From contig NZ_NPKN01000005.1 in the NCBI RefSeq assembly GCF_008329435.1, forward strand, positions 124,001 to 188,000: a DNA stretch of 64,000 bases, in the 5' to 3' direction. This document shows positions 1 to 8,082 of the stretch, one piece after another. The notes under the pieces are model-generated. The model ran no database searches. It saw only the letters and a list, made by a program, of their open reading frames with translations, and was not told the DNA's origin. Source of the stretch: Rhodanobacter sp. T12-5. Its GTDB lineage: Bacteria; Pseudomonadota; Gammaproteobacteria; Xanthomonadales; Rhodanobacteraceae. Position 1 is the stretch's first letter. Every line of letters begins with the position of its first letter. The translations under genes were made by a program, and so were the position numbers.

Positions 1-1
1 C

Positions 2-454
2 CAGCGTGGCGTGCTGGCCTGCGGCAATTTCGCGCTGACCGCGGTGCTGCTGATCAAGTTCGCCGAGATGGCGGCGAAGCTGATCCCGCAGTGGGAGATC
101 ATCGACTACGCGTCCGCCGGCAAACCGGACGCGCCCAGCGGCACCGTGCGCGAGCTGGCCACGCGGCTGGGCAAGGTGCGCCAGCCGTTGCTGGAAGTGC
201 CGCTGGAGCAGACCGTCGGCGTGCGCGAGACCCGCGGCGGCACGCTCTCGGGATCGCAGGTGCATGCGCTGCGCCTGCCCGGTTTCGTGATCGGCGTCGA
301 GGCGATCTTCGGCATGCCGGACCAGACCCTGAGCCTGCGCCACAACGCCGGCAGCAGTGCGAAGCCCTATGTGGGTGGTGCGCTGCTGGCGATCCGCAAA
401 GTGTCCGGCCTGGTCGGCCTGCATCGCGGACTGGATGCGGTACTGGAGCTGTAG
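2..454 (+). CDS. dapB: 4-hydroxy-tetrahydrodipicolinate reductase, C-terminal part (5' end outside window)
   Basis: DapB reduces the dehydrated product of hydroxy-tetrahydrodipicolinate with NAD(P)H in the diaminopimelate/lysine pathway of the cytosol. The reading frame is already open at base 2, so the N-terminal nucleotide-binding half lies outside the window. Visible are the substrate-domain segment ending in HxxKxDAPSGT form (here YASAGKPDAPSGT, where the catalytic Lys/substrate-binding Gly-Thr lie) and the family C-terminus with HNAGSSAKPYVGGALLAIR. The length from the catalytic motif to the stop fits complete DapB. No partner follows on this strand; the next gene is convergent only 14 bases away. 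The internal GTG at 11 is not a real start. Identification is by motif recognition and is secure. Confidence 0.93.
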   Translation, partial: QRGVLACGNFALTAVLLIKFAEMAAKLIPQWEIIDYASAGKPDAPSGTVRELATRLGKVRQPLLEVPLEQTVGVRETRGGTLSGSQVHALRLPGFVIGVEAIFGMPDQTLSLRHNAGSSAKPYVGGALLAIRKVSGLVGLHRGLDAVLEL

Positions 455-468
455 CGGAGTCTTCCGGT

Positions 469-1161
469 TCAGCGGCGGCTCGCCGCCGTGCTGTCGGCCT
501 GCGCGGGCAATGCGTCCCGCAGGTGGCGTTGCAGTGACAGCAGGCTCTGCTGCGCCTGATCCAGCATCGTCGCCATCTGGCTGACCACATGCAGGAACTC
601 GCGCGATTGCACATCCCCGGAGTCGAGGTCGGTCAGCGTGTCGATCATCCGCGGGCCGTCCATCACCAGCGCCAGGTTCGCGCTCAGGCTGGTGCTGACA
701 TCGCGCTGGTTGGCGTAGACCGCGGAATAGCGCTGCATGCGCTCCCGGTCGATCCAGCTGGCGGACTGATCCGCCACCGCCACATCCCAGGCTTCGTGGC
801 GCAGGGTCGGCCACTTCAGGCTAAGTTGAAAATTCCTGGCCGAGACCTGCGACTGGATATGCTGCGCGATCGTCGCTTCCGGCGCGTGCGCCTTGAAGTC
901 CTGTACCAGACCGTCGCGAATCGCGGCGAGTCGCTTCGCTTGCCGTGCGTCCTGCGCCAGCGAAGACTCGATTGCATCCAGGTTGGAACGGATCTCCGCA
1001 TCGATACGCAGGCTGGCCGCTTCGGCGGCGTGGACATGGTGCGCGTGCTCGATCCATGCCTCCAGCCCGAGCGCGGTGAGGATGCTGAGTACGATCATCA
1101 GATAGTGCTTGGCGAAATCCCTGAAGGACTCCAGCCGAACCTTCGGCAGTTCGAGGTGCAT
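469..1161 (-). CDS. hypothetical membrane-anchored protein
   Basis: A 230-residue protein of unrecognised family. After a short charged N-terminus (LPKVRLESFRDFAKHY) there is one hydrophobic segment at about residues 20-36 (LMIVLSILTALGLEAW), then a long, mostly helical soluble part rich in Ala, Gln and Arg with heptad-like stretches around residues 45-100 and 185-225. That layout suggests a single-pass inner membrane protein with a periplasmic or cytoplasmic coiled-coil domain. It lies downstream of, and on the same strand as, the sigma factor and its partner (87-base gap), so it may be read from the same transcript. No catalytic motif is visible; no function is assigned. Confidence 0.7.
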   Translation of the reverse strand: MHLELPKVRLESFRDFAKHYLMIVLSILTALGLEAWIEHAHHVHAAEAASLRIDAEIRSNLDAIESSLAQDARQAKRLAAIRDGLVQDFKAHAPEATIAQHIQSQVSARNFQLSLKWPTLRHEAWDVAVADQSASWIDRERMQRYSAVYANQRDVSTSLSANLALVMDGPRMIDTLTDLDSGDVQSREFLHVVSQMATMLDQAQQSLLSLQRHLRDALPAQADSTAASRR

Positions 1162-1248
1162 GCTGTTTCCGGCGATGGCGGACGGACTGCGAAGAGTAGC
1201 GGATCACCCGGTTCCGGTTTCAACCGGACGCCGGGACGGTTCGGGAAT

Positions 1249-1731
1249 TCAGGTGGTCGGGCCGTGAAGGTGCCGCTGCCACTGCCCCAGCAGCCACGAC
1301 GCGCCGAGGCAGCCGGCCAGTGCCAGCAGCCAGCGGGTGGCCGGTGCATGCGGCGTGGGCAGGACCGTGGCGAACGACGGCAGCCACGCGTCGCCGTACA
1401 TCGCCGTCACCGCAACGGCGGCCACGGCCAGCGCGATCGTCAGCAGCAGCATCAGCGTGAATTCGAAACGTGTACCGGAGGCTGCCCGTCGCGCCGGACT
1501 GGCGGCGACCCGTGCGGCCATCTGCCGCGCGAAATCCGCCGGCAGCGCATCCGGCAACGGTTCGCGCAAGGCGCGCGCGAGCAGGCGGTAGCGTCGGCTG
1601 CGTGCGTCGTCGCCGGCCGGATCGAGCTGCAGGCGCTCGCGCCGCATGGCGTTTTCCTGCGCCAGCCATTCGCGCTCATGCGCGGCGGTGTCGAAGGACG
1701 GGATGTGGTCGTCGATGTGCTGGATAGTCAT
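1249..1731 (-). CDS. putative anti-sigma factor / sigma-linked membrane protein
   Basis: A 160-residue protein whose ATG overlaps the stop of the ECF sigma gene (ATGA at 1728-1731), so the pair is translationally coupled. The N-terminal 85 or so residues are soluble and charged, followed by two hydrophobic helices (about residues 93-112 and 130-150) and a short basic tail. Membrane proteins encoded directly behind an ECF sigma factor are usually its anti-sigma factor, which holds the sigma at the membrane until a signal arrives. No zinc-binding HxxxCxxC anti-sigma motif is seen, so the role is inferred from context and topology only. The long upstream extension of the open frame runs over the sigma gene and is rejected. 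Confidence 0.75.
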   Translation of the reverse strand: MTIQHIDDHIPSFDTAAHEREWLAQENAMRRERLQLDPAGDDARSRRYRLLARALREPLPDALPADFARQMAARVAASPARRAASGTRFEFTLMLLLTIALAVAAVAVTAMYGDAWLPSFATVLPTPHAPATRWLLALAGCLGASWLLGQWQRHLHGPTT

Positions 1732-2303
1732 GCTGCAACTCCGGTCCGCGCTTCGAGCACGCCTCGCAGGCGCAAACGTGAGCGGAACAAGTGGCTCTTG
1801 ATGGTGCCGCTGGCCAGGCCGGTGATCCGGGCGATCTCCGGGATGGTTGTCTCTTCGAGGTAATACAGGGTCAGCAGCGTGCGCTGCAACGGCGGCAACT
1901 GCTCGATCGCGGCGTGCAGGTGGCGCGCTGCTTCCTCGTCTGCACAGGATGCCTCCAGGTCGAAGCCGTCGCCGATGCTGTCGACCAGCGAATAGTCGTC
2001 GTCGGCACCGTTGTCGACCAGCGGGATGCGCTTGTGCTGCAGATGGCGCAACGCGATGGTATACGCGACGCGCCCGATCCAGGATTTCAGCGCGCTCTCG
2101 TAGCGGTATTGATGCAGGCACTGGTGCACGCGCAGGAAAGTGTCCTGGCACAGCTCGCGCGCGTCCTCCGGGTTGCGCACCATGCGCTGGATGATGTGCC
2201 AGCACAGCCCCTGGTACTCGCGCACGAGGCGCTCGAACGCGCCCGGCCGGTTGGCCAGCACGGCGTCGACCAGCTCGCGGTCGGGGTTGCGGATGTCATC
2301 CAT
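1728..2303 (-). CDS. ECF-type RNA polymerase sigma factor (sigma-70 family)
   Basis: The 191-residue protein starting MDDIRNPDRELVDAVL has the two-domain build of ECF sigma factors. Region 2 holds FERLVREYQGLCWHI, the DARELCQDTFLRV stretch (core binding/-10 recognition) and SWIGRVAYTIALRHLQ. Region 4 holds LPPLQRTLLTLYYLEE and the helix-turn-helix TIPEIARITGLASGTIKSHLFRSR. It directs RNA polymerase to a small regulon. The open frame extends 17 codons upstream, but that part is unlike the family, so ATG 2303 is chosen. The gene is coupled to its downstream membrane partner by a 4-base overlap and is divergent from the DUF6249-like gene at 2425, a plausible target. Subgroup cannot be fixed by eye. 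Confidence 0.92.
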   Translation of the reverse strand: MDDIRNPDRELVDAVLANRPGAFERLVREYQGLCWHIIQRMVRNPEDARELCQDTFLRVHQCLHQYRYESALKSWIGRVAYTIALRHLQHKRIPLVDNGADDDYSLVDSIGDGFDLEASCADEEAARHLHAAIEQLPPLQRTLLTLYYLEETTIPEIARITGLASGTIKSHLFRSRLRLRGVLEARTGVAA

Positions 2304-2424
2304 GGCGCAAGGGATACGCGCAGGCGGGCAACGGTTGCAAGCCTCGCGTTGCAACCGTCCGGCGGCTGCCCGTATCTATCGCTGCGAAGGTCCCACATTC
2401 CACATCCACACACAGGAGCATTCC

Positions 2425-2751
2425 ATGGACTTCGGCATACTGATCCCGATTACGCTGTTCATCTGCATCGCTTACGCGATCAAGGTCGTGATGGACGCGA
2501 TGGTGCGTCGGCACATGGTCAACGCCGGCGGTTCGGAGGAGCTGGTCAATTCGCTGCTGCGCGACGAGGAATTGCGCCGGCGCCATTCCTCGCTGCGCTG
2601 GGGCGTCGTGCTGCTGGCGGTGGGCGTCGGCTTCGGGTTGATCCAGTGGTTCGGCTGGCAGCAGGTCACCCCCGGCATGATCGCGGTGTTGGCCGTGGTG
2701 ACCGGCCTGGGCAACCTGGTGTTCTTCACGATCTCGCGCAAGCTCGGCTGA
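2425..2751 (+). CDS. small inner membrane protein, DUF6249-like
   Basis: A 108-residue protein with an N-terminal membrane helix (about residues 3-22), a short charged middle (residues 25-58, with EELVNSLLRDEELRRR) and two more hydrophobic helices to the end. Topology and the motif order resemble the DUF6249 proteins that often sit beside ECF sigma genes in Xanthomonadales. A good ribosome site (AGGAG at 2414-2418) fixes the start at ATG 2425, not the upstream starts in the open frame. It is divergent from the sigma factor, and the 121-base gap between them must hold both promoters. It may therefore be part of the sigma regulon, which is inference. Biochemical function is unknown. Confidence 0.8.
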   Translation: MDFGILIPITLFICIAYAIKVVMDAMVRRHMVNAGGSEELVNSLLRDEELRRRHSSLRWGVVLLAVGVGFGLIQWFGWQQVTPGMIAVLAVVTGLGNLVFFTISRKLG

Positions 2752-2812
2752 AGCTGGTTCAATGGCGGGGCATCTGCCGCGTCGTCGGCATGCCCTCGAG
2801 TGAGCCGGCCGC

Positions 2813-3433
2813 ATGAACGAACAACTGCTGTTCAACCTGGTGGATCTGGCCGGCACGTTCGCGTTCGCGATCAGCGGCGCGACCGCGGCCAGGCGTTGCA
2901 ACCTCGACCTGTTCGGCATCCTGGCGATCGCCTTCATCACCGCCTGCGGCGGCGGCATCGCGCGCGACTTGTGCATCGGCGCGATCCCGCCGGCGGGGCT
3001 GTCGGACTGGCGCTACCTGGTCACCGCGATCGTGGCTGCCCTGCTCACCATCGTGGCGTATCGCTGGGTGGAGCGGCTGACTTATCCGGTGCGGCTTTTC
3101 GACGCGATGGGGCTGGGCCTGTTCGCGGTGTACGGCGCGCACAAGGCGTTGCTGTTCGGCCACAACGCCGAGGTGGCGATCCTGCTCGGCATGATCACCG
3201 CGATCGGCGGCGGCATGGCCCGCGACGTGCTGCTGGCGCGCGTATCGGTCGTACTGCAAAAAGAGATCTATGCGCTGGCGGCTTTTGTCGGTGCGGCGCT
3301 GACGGTGATCGGCGAGCATTACGGCTGGCCGGCGGTGTGGGCGACCTGGCTGCCGATCCTGGCCTGCTTCGCGCTGCGTTTCCTTTCGCTGCACTACCAC
3401 TGGAACCTGCCGCGATTCGGGCGCGAGTCGTGA
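2813..3433 (+). CDS. TRIC-type cation channel family protein (UPF0126/YadS-like)
   Basis: A 206-residue, seven-helix membrane protein made of two tandem repeats, each with a glycine-rich signature: ITACGGGIARDLCIG in the first half and ITAIGGGMARDVLLA in the second. This duplicated GGGxxRD pattern is diagnostic of the bacterial UPF0126 family, the prokaryotic relatives of trimeric intracellular cation channels, which conduct monovalent cations across the inner membrane. Length is normal for the family. The gene stands alone, 61 bases after the preceding gene and 157 bases before the ABC exporter. Family assignment is firm; physiological role in bacteria is poorly defined. Confidence 0.92.
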   Translation: MNEQLLFNLVDLAGTFAFAISGATAARRCNLDLFGILAIAFITACGGGIARDLCIGAIPPAGLSDWRYLVTAIVAALLTIVAYRWVERLTYPVRLFDAMGLGLFAVYGAHKALLFGHNAEVAILLGMITAIGGGMARDVLLARVSVVLQKEIYALAAFVGAALTVIGEHYGWPAVWATWLPILACFALRFLSLHYHWNLPRFGRES

Positions 3434-3590
3434 TCGACCGCTCGGCGATTTCGCATGTGCGTCGTGTGCCGCGGATCGCGCGCGCGGACGTCGCCCGATC
3501 TGCCATCGGTCACGTTGGCGGCCCATGGGGCGCATGTTAAGTTTCGGGGATTGCGGGCCGCGTGAGTCCGCCACCAGGGGAAGGAAATCC

Positions 3591-4547
3591 ATGACGTCAC
3601 CCAGTGTCAGTGTCGAGTCGGTCACCAAACGGTTCTCGGGGCATACCGCCGTGAACAAGCTGTCCCTGGACGTGTACCCGGGCGGCATCTTCGGCCTGCT
3701 CGGGCCGAACGGTGCGGGCAAGTCCACCACGATCCGGCTGATCATGGGCATCCTCGAACCGGACCAGGGCAAGGTGTCGTTGTTCGGTTCGTCCGACGGC
3801 AGCCGCAAACTGTCGGCGCGCATCGGCTACCTGCCGGAGGAGCGCGGCCTGTACAAGAAGATGAAGGTGCTCGATCACCTGATCTTCCTGGGCGAGACCA
3901 AGGGCATTTCGCGCGGCGATGCACGCCGTCGCGCGCTGGCGTGGCTGGAACGGCTCGGCATCGCCGACTGGGCGCTGAAGAAGGTCGAGGACCTGTCCAA
4001 GGGCATGCAGCAGAAGGTGCAGTTTGCCGGCGCGCTGCTGCACGATCCCGACCTGGTGATCCTCGACGAGCCGTTCTCCGGACTCGACCCGGTCAACGCG
4101 CAGGTGATGAAGGACATCGTGGTGGGCATCGCCAAGGCCGGCCGCACCGTGCTGTTCTCGACCCACGTGATGGAGCAGGCCGAGCGCATGTGCGACCGCA
4201 TCGCGATCATCGCGCGCGGTGAGACGGTGGTGAGCGGCACGGTGGCGCAGGTCAAGGCGGATTTCGGCGGACGCCACGTGGCGCTGGGCTTCAGCCACGA
4301 CCGTGAGCGCGCCACCGCGATCCTTGCCGATCCGCGCCTGATCGCCCGGGTCGACGACTACGGTGCCAGTGCCGAGCTGAAGATGGCCGACGGTGCCGAT
4401 CCCGAGCAACTGCTGGCCGCGCTGGTGCGCGAAGGCGTCGGCCTGCGCCGCTTCGAAGTGGTGGAACCCTCGCTGCAGGCGATCTTCATCGCCAAGGTCG
4501 GTGCCGATCCTGCCGCCATCCCCCTTCCCGCCGGAGTCGCCGCATGA
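3591..4547 (+). CDS. ABC exporter ATP-binding protein (NatA-like, DUF4162 C-terminus)
   Basis: The 318-residue cytoplasmic ATPase has Walker A at residues 38-45 (GPNGAGKS), the ABC signature at about 135-142 (LSKGMQQK), Walker B at 155-160 (LVILDE), D-loop SGLD and the switch histidine in LFSTHVMEQAE. The last 80-100 residues form the DUF4162 extension typical of NatA/YhaQ-type ATPases. ATG 3591 is preceded by GGGGAAGGA and is preferred over the upstream in-frame codons. It overlaps the permease gene by 4 bases (ATGA at 4544), and together they form a two-gene ABC-2 exporter. NatAB relatives pump sodium or toxic compounds out; the substrate here is unknown. Confidence 0.95.
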   Translation: MTSPSVSVESVTKRFSGHTAVNKLSLDVYPGGIFGLLGPNGAGKSTTIRLIMGILEPDQGKVSLFGSSDGSRKLSARIGYLPEERGLYKKMKVLDHLIFLGETKGISRGDARRRALAWLERLGIADWALKKVEDLSKGMQQKVQFAGALLHDPDLVILDEPFSGLDPVNAQVMKDIVVGIAKAGRTVLFSTHVMEQAERMCDRIAIIARGETVVSGTVAQVKADFGGRHVALGFSHDRERATAILADPRLIARVDDYGASAELKMADGADPEQLLAALVREGVGLRRFEVVEPSLQAIFIAKVGADPAAIPLPAGVAA

Positions 4548-5860
4548 AGAAGATTTTTGCCGTGATCCGGCGCGAGTTCGTCGAGCGTGTGCGCACCAAG
4601 GCGTTCGTGATTTCTACCGTGCTGCTGCCGGTGTTCATGGTGCTGATGGTGCTCTTGCCCGGCCTGATGATGAGCGGCGGCGACCGCACCCGCAACGTGG
4701 CCGTGGTGGATGCTTCCGGCGGCGGCCTGGGCCAGCCGGTGGGCAAGGTGCTCGAGGCGGCCACCTTCGGTGACGCCGAAGGTGCCAAGCCGCGCTACCG
4801 GGTGCAGGTGTTCCCGGCCGATGCGGCCAGCCTCGCCCAGGTGCGTGACGGGTTGATCGCCAAGACCGGTTTTGCGAAAGGTCGCCAGCACGACGGCTGG
4901 GATGGCGTGCTGGTGCTCGCCGACAACACGTTGGCCAGCGGCAAGCTCACCTACTACGGTGACAACGTGACTTCGCCCGAATCCATGTCGCGGCTGCGAC
5001 GGGACGTCTCCGAGGCGCTGGCCGGCGTGCGCCTGGCCAAGTCGGGCGTGGATCAGGCGCTGGTGTCCAAGGCGATGGCACCGGCCGACCTGGACACCAC
5101 CAAAGTGTCCGACGGCAAGCTCACCGGCCAGAGCGGCAAAGCCTCGTTCATGATCGCGTACTTCATGGGTTTCGTCCTGTACCTGGCGACCCTCATCTAC
5201 GGCCAGCAGACGATGACTTCGGTGATCGAGGAGAAGACCTCGCGCATCATGGAAGTGCTCACCTCGTCGCTGACCCCGTTCCAGATGCTGCTGGGCAAGG
5301 TGTTGGGCGTGGGTCTGGCCGGGTTGACGCAAATGGCCATCTGGGTCGGCTCGGCCTTCGTCCTGGGCAGTCAGGGCGCGCGTCTGGCCGGCGCGTTCGG
5401 CGTGAGCGCCGAGGCGGCCAGGAGCTTTGCGATACCGGGCATCGCGCCGAGCCTGCTGGTGGTGTTCCTGCTGTATTTCGCGCTGGGCTTCCTGCTTTAC
5501 GGCGCGTTGTATGCCGCGATCGGCGCGATGTGCAACACCATCCAGGAGACCCAGCAGTACGCGATTTTCGTCACCATGTTCGTGCTGGTGGGTTTCTTCG
5601 CGGTGTTCGCGCTGATCAAGGACCCCACCGGGACTCTCGGCGTCACGATGTCGTACATCCCGTTCTTTTCGCCGTTCACCATGCCGGTGCGCTGGTCGAT
5701 GACTTCGGTGCCGTTGCTGCAGCTGTGCGTGTCGCTGGCCTTGATGGTGCTGGCCTTGCTGGCCTGCGTGTGGCTCGCCGCACGGATCTATCGCACCGGC
5801 ATCCTGATGTACGGCAAGAAGCCGTCCTGGGGCGAACTGTGGCGCTGGATCCGGGCGTGA
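4544..5860 (+). CDS. ABC-2 type exporter permease (NatB-like)
   Basis: A 438-residue membrane protein with a first transmembrane helix at about residues 22-42, a large extracytoplasmic domain (roughly 45-200), then five or six helices in the C-terminal half (beginning with FMIAYFMGFVLYLATLIYG). The segment VIEEKTSRIMEVLTSSLTP after the second helix is the conserved cytoplasmic coupling region of ABC-2/NatB permeases. The start codon overlaps the stop of the ATPase gene, so subunits are made together. It would form the transmembrane path of the exporter. The transported substrate cannot be read from the sequence. Confidence 0.94.
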   Translation: MKKIFAVIRREFVERVRTKAFVISTVLLPVFMVLMVLLPGLMMSGGDRTRNVAVVDASGGGLGQPVGKVLEAATFGDAEGAKPRYRVQVFPADAASLAQVRDGLIAKTGFAKGRQHDGWDGVLVLADNTLASGKLTYYGDNVTSPESMSRLRRDVSEALAGVRLAKSGVDQALVSKAMAPADLDTTKVSDGKLTGQSGKASFMIAYFMGFVLYLATLIYGQQTMTSVIEEKTSRIMEVLTSSLTPFQMLLGKVLGVGLAGLTQMAIWVGSAFVLGSQGARLAGAFGVSAEAARSFAIPGIAPSLLVVFLLYFALGFLLYGALYAAIGAMCNTIQETQQYAIFVTMFVLVGFFAVFALIKDPTGTLGVTMSYIPFFSPFTMPVRWSMTSVPLLQLCVSLALMVLALLACVWLAARIYRTGILMYGKKPSWGELWRWIRA

Positions 5861-5869
5861 CGGAACGGG

Positions 5870-5950
5870 TGAGAGCGACTTCGGTCGCGATGCTCCTGCC
5901 CCGAACCACCCGGAAGAGCCAGGAGCCTCGCGGCTGAAGCCGCTCCCACG
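5870..5950. repeat. paired REP-like inverted repeat
   Basis: Two imperfect, inverted copies of the dispersed palindrome lie here: GAGCGACTTCGGTCGCGATG (from about 5871) and CGCGGCTGAAGCCGCTCCCA (5930-5949). The same element recurs at 13729, 21859 and 50139. It separates the convergent ends of the ABC permease and dinB and could fold into a hairpin in either transcript. Confidence 0.8.
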
Positions 5951-5974
5951 AAGAAGCGGCTCGTCGGGGTTACC

Positions 5975-7090
5975 TCAGCGGGCATCGAACAGGTCGCGCT
6001 GCGCGCGGTAGCTGTCCTGGTCGACGAAGCCGGCCAGGCCCACGCCGACCAGGCGGTAGCGGCTGTCGACCGGGCGCTCGACCCGTTCGCGCAACGCGCA
6101 GGCGATGTCGGCCAGTTCGTTCGCCGATATCGGTCGCCGGGCCGGGGTGAGGCTGCGCGTGAGCGTGTGGAAGTCCGCGGTCTTCAGCTTCAGCACGACC
6201 GTACGCGCCACGCGATGGTTCTCGCGCTGGTAGCCGGCCCAGGCTTTCTCGGCGAGCCGGCGGATATGCGGTTCGAGTTCATCCAGCAGCAGATCGTGCT
6301 CGAACGTGTCTTCGGCGGAAATCTGCAGGGTCGGTCGTTCCGGCTGCACCGCGTGGTCGTCGATGCCGCGCGACAGCTCGTGCAGGCGGCGACCCCAGCG
6401 ACCGAAGCGTTGCTCCAGTTCGACCAGCGCGAACGGGCGCAGGTCGCCGACGGTGGCGATGCCGAGCGCGGCCAGTTTGGCCTCCATCACCTTGCCGACG
6501 CCGGGCAGCCGGCCGACCGGCAGCGGCGTGAGGAATGCCTCGACCTGGTGCGGACGGATGACGCACAGGCCGTCGGGCTTGTTCCAGTCCGAGGCGATCT
6601 TGGCCAGAAACTTGTTCGGTGCCACGCCGGCCGACGCGGTGAGCCGGGTCTCTTCGCGGATCGCGGTGCGGATCGCCTCGGCCGTGGCGGTGGCCGAGGG
6701 CAGGCCGGTCTTCGTCGTGGTGACGTCGAGGTAGGCCTCGTCCAGCGACAGCGGTTCGATCAGCTCGGTATGCCGCGCGAAGATCTCGCGTACCTGCCGC
6801 GACACCGCCTTGTAGCGCACGAAATCCGGCGGCACGAATACCAGCTGCGGACACAACCGTTCAGCGCGGATCGCTGGCATCGCCGAGCGCACGCCGAACA
6901 AGCGTGCTTCGTAGCTGGCCGCGCACACGACAGAACGCGCGCCGCGCCATGCCACCGCCACCGGTTTGCCGCGCAGCGACGGATCGTCGCGCTGCTCCAC
7001 CGACGCGTAGAACGCATCCATGTCGACGTGAAGAATCTTGCGTGGGGCGGAAGCCAAGCCGGTTGCCGGATGGGGAAGGGGCCCGGCCAT
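5975..7090 (-). CDS. dinB: DNA polymerase IV (Y-family translesion polymerase)
   Basis: The 371-residue protein carries the Y-family palm motifs HVDMDAFYASVEQRDDP (catalytic Asp23) and SLDEAYLDV (Asp117/Glu118), the AASYEARLFGVRSAM fingers stretch, the helix-hairpin-helix thumb (LPGVGKVMEAKLAALGI) and a little-finger domain. It copies past damaged bases with low fidelity. It lacks a clear C-terminal clamp-binding motif at the very end, though a QxxLF-like element (QRDLF) is present there. The N-terminal 16 residues are unlike the family, which normally begins just before RKILHVDMD. The start codon abuts a MITE-like element (7093-7255), leaving no ribosome site outside the element. Confidence 0.95.
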   Translation of the reverse strand: MAGPLPHPATGLASAPRKILHVDMDAFYASVEQRDDPSLRGKPVAVAWRGARSVVCAASYEARLFGVRSAMPAIRAERLCPQLVFVPPDFVRYKAVSRQVREIFARHTELIEPLSLDEAYLDVTTTKTGLPSATATAEAIRTAIREETRLTASAGVAPNKFLAKIASDWNKPDGLCVIRPHQVEAFLTPLPVGRLPGVGKVMEAKLAALGIATVGDLRPFALVELEQRFGRWGRRLHELSRGIDDHAVQPERPTLQISAEDTFEHDLLLDELEPHIRRLAEKAWAGYQRENHRVARTVVLKLKTADFHTLTRSLTPARRPISANELADIACALRERVERPVDSRYRLVGVGLAGFVDQDSYRAQRDLFDAR

Positions 7091-7092
7091 TC

Positions 7093-7255
7093 TAGTGTGG
7101 CGTTGCGTACTTGATGGGACATTAGAACGAGTGCCCTTGGCCGCCAGTCAAGGCGCGAGGCGGAGTCATAGCCGTAGCTATGGCGACAACGAGCAACGCA
7201 GGATGGCGGCCAAGGGCGCCGTTATAAGTTCCAGATAGTACGCAACGCCACACTA
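7093..7255. mobile_element. MITE-like palindromic element with 19-bp terminal inverted repeats
   Basis: TAGTGTGGCGTTGCGTACT at 7093-7111 is repeated perfectly inverted at 7237-7255. A second nested pair, GCCCTTGGCCGCCA (7133-7146), is inverted at 7204-7217, and the centre has a small hairpin (CATAGC/GCTATG). There is no room for a transposase. Both ends read TA outside GTGTGG, as expected for a TA target duplication made by IS630/Tc1-mariner-type transposases. It sits between dinB and the YqcI-family gene, directly upstream of the dinB start. The element boundaries and transposase type are inferred from the repeat structure only. Confidence 0.75.
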
Positions 7256-7356
7256 TCCAGCAGTGGACAGGCCTTCACGCCCGCTAACCGTCGCCGCCCG
7301 TAGGCTCTTGCGGCAAGGCAGGCCGAGTGGTCTGCGTGGCGTGGAAACCCGGCGAC

Positions 7357-8082
7357 ATGACGATGCTCACGTGCGAGCGCGACATTCATCCGGACCCGGT
7401 GTCGACGTGGTCGACGCAGGTCGCCGCGACCGAGCGCGCCTTCGATGCATTCATCGGGCAGGCGACGTTCCCGTGCCTGGGTGCGAAGGCGGCGCACGCG
7501 CACCAGCGCCTGCATTATCTCTGTGCGCATGACATCGCCAGCGCGCGCGATGATCGTTGCATCACCGGCGCGCTGCAGGCGTTCGCGGCGCGGCATGGTG
7601 ACGGCGTGCCTTTCGTCAGCTTCGTCCTGTTTTTCCCGTGTTCCGCGCGATTGTCCGAGTCGGCATTCGAGGCGGCCCTGTGGCAACGCCTGCGCGCGAT
7701 CCATGCGATCGACCGTCGCGAACACGCTTGGGACGCCAGCGTCAGCGACGATCCCGCTTCGGCGCACTTCAGCATGAGCGTGGGCGGCAAGGCGTTCTAT
7801 GTGGTGGGCCTGCACCCGGATGCGAGCCGTAGCGCCCGCCGCTTTCAATGTCCGGCGCTGGTGTTCAATCTGCACGGCCAGTTCGAGCAGCTGCGCGCGG
7901 ACGGCCGTTACGTGAAGCTGCGCCAGGCGATCGTCCGGCGCGACGTGGCGTATGCCGGCTCGGCGAATCCGATGCTGGCCGTTCACGGCGAGAACTCGGA
8001 GGCGCGCCAGTACAGCGGGCGCGTGGTCGGACCGGACTGGCAATGTCCGTTTCGTGCAGCTGATTCCGGAGTACGCCGGTGA
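7357..8082 (+). CDS. YqcI/YcgG family protein (GntA-type heme N-oxygenase family)
   Basis: A 241-residue soluble protein recognised by the family pattern FPCLGAKAA near residue 35-45, the VSFVLFFPC segment, the FSMSVGGKAFYVVGLHPDASR block and the C-terminal N-PML--HGE-SEARQYSGR stretch. The YqcI/YcgG family includes GntA, the heme-dependent N-hydroxylase of guanitoxin biosynthesis; other members are uncharacterised. ATG 7357 is chosen; an in-frame GTG at 7327 is possible. Its stop overlaps the start of the DUF1989 gene (GTGA at 8079), and that gene overlaps an ATP-grasp gene, so three proteins are made in one coupled unit. The substrate is unknown; oxidation of an amine or guanidine nitrogen is a reasonable guess by homology. 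Confidence 0.8.
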   Translation: MTMLTCERDIHPDPVSTWSTQVAATERAFDAFIGQATFPCLGAKAAHAHQRLHYLCAHDIASARDDRCITGALQAFAARHGDGVPFVSFVLFFPCSARLSESAFEAALWQRLRAIHAIDRREHAWDASVSDDPASAHFSMSVGGKAFYVVGLHPDASRSARRFQCPALVFNLHGQFEQLRADGRYVKLRQAIVRRDVAYAGSANPMLAVHGENSEARQYSGRVVGPDWQCPFRAADSGVRR

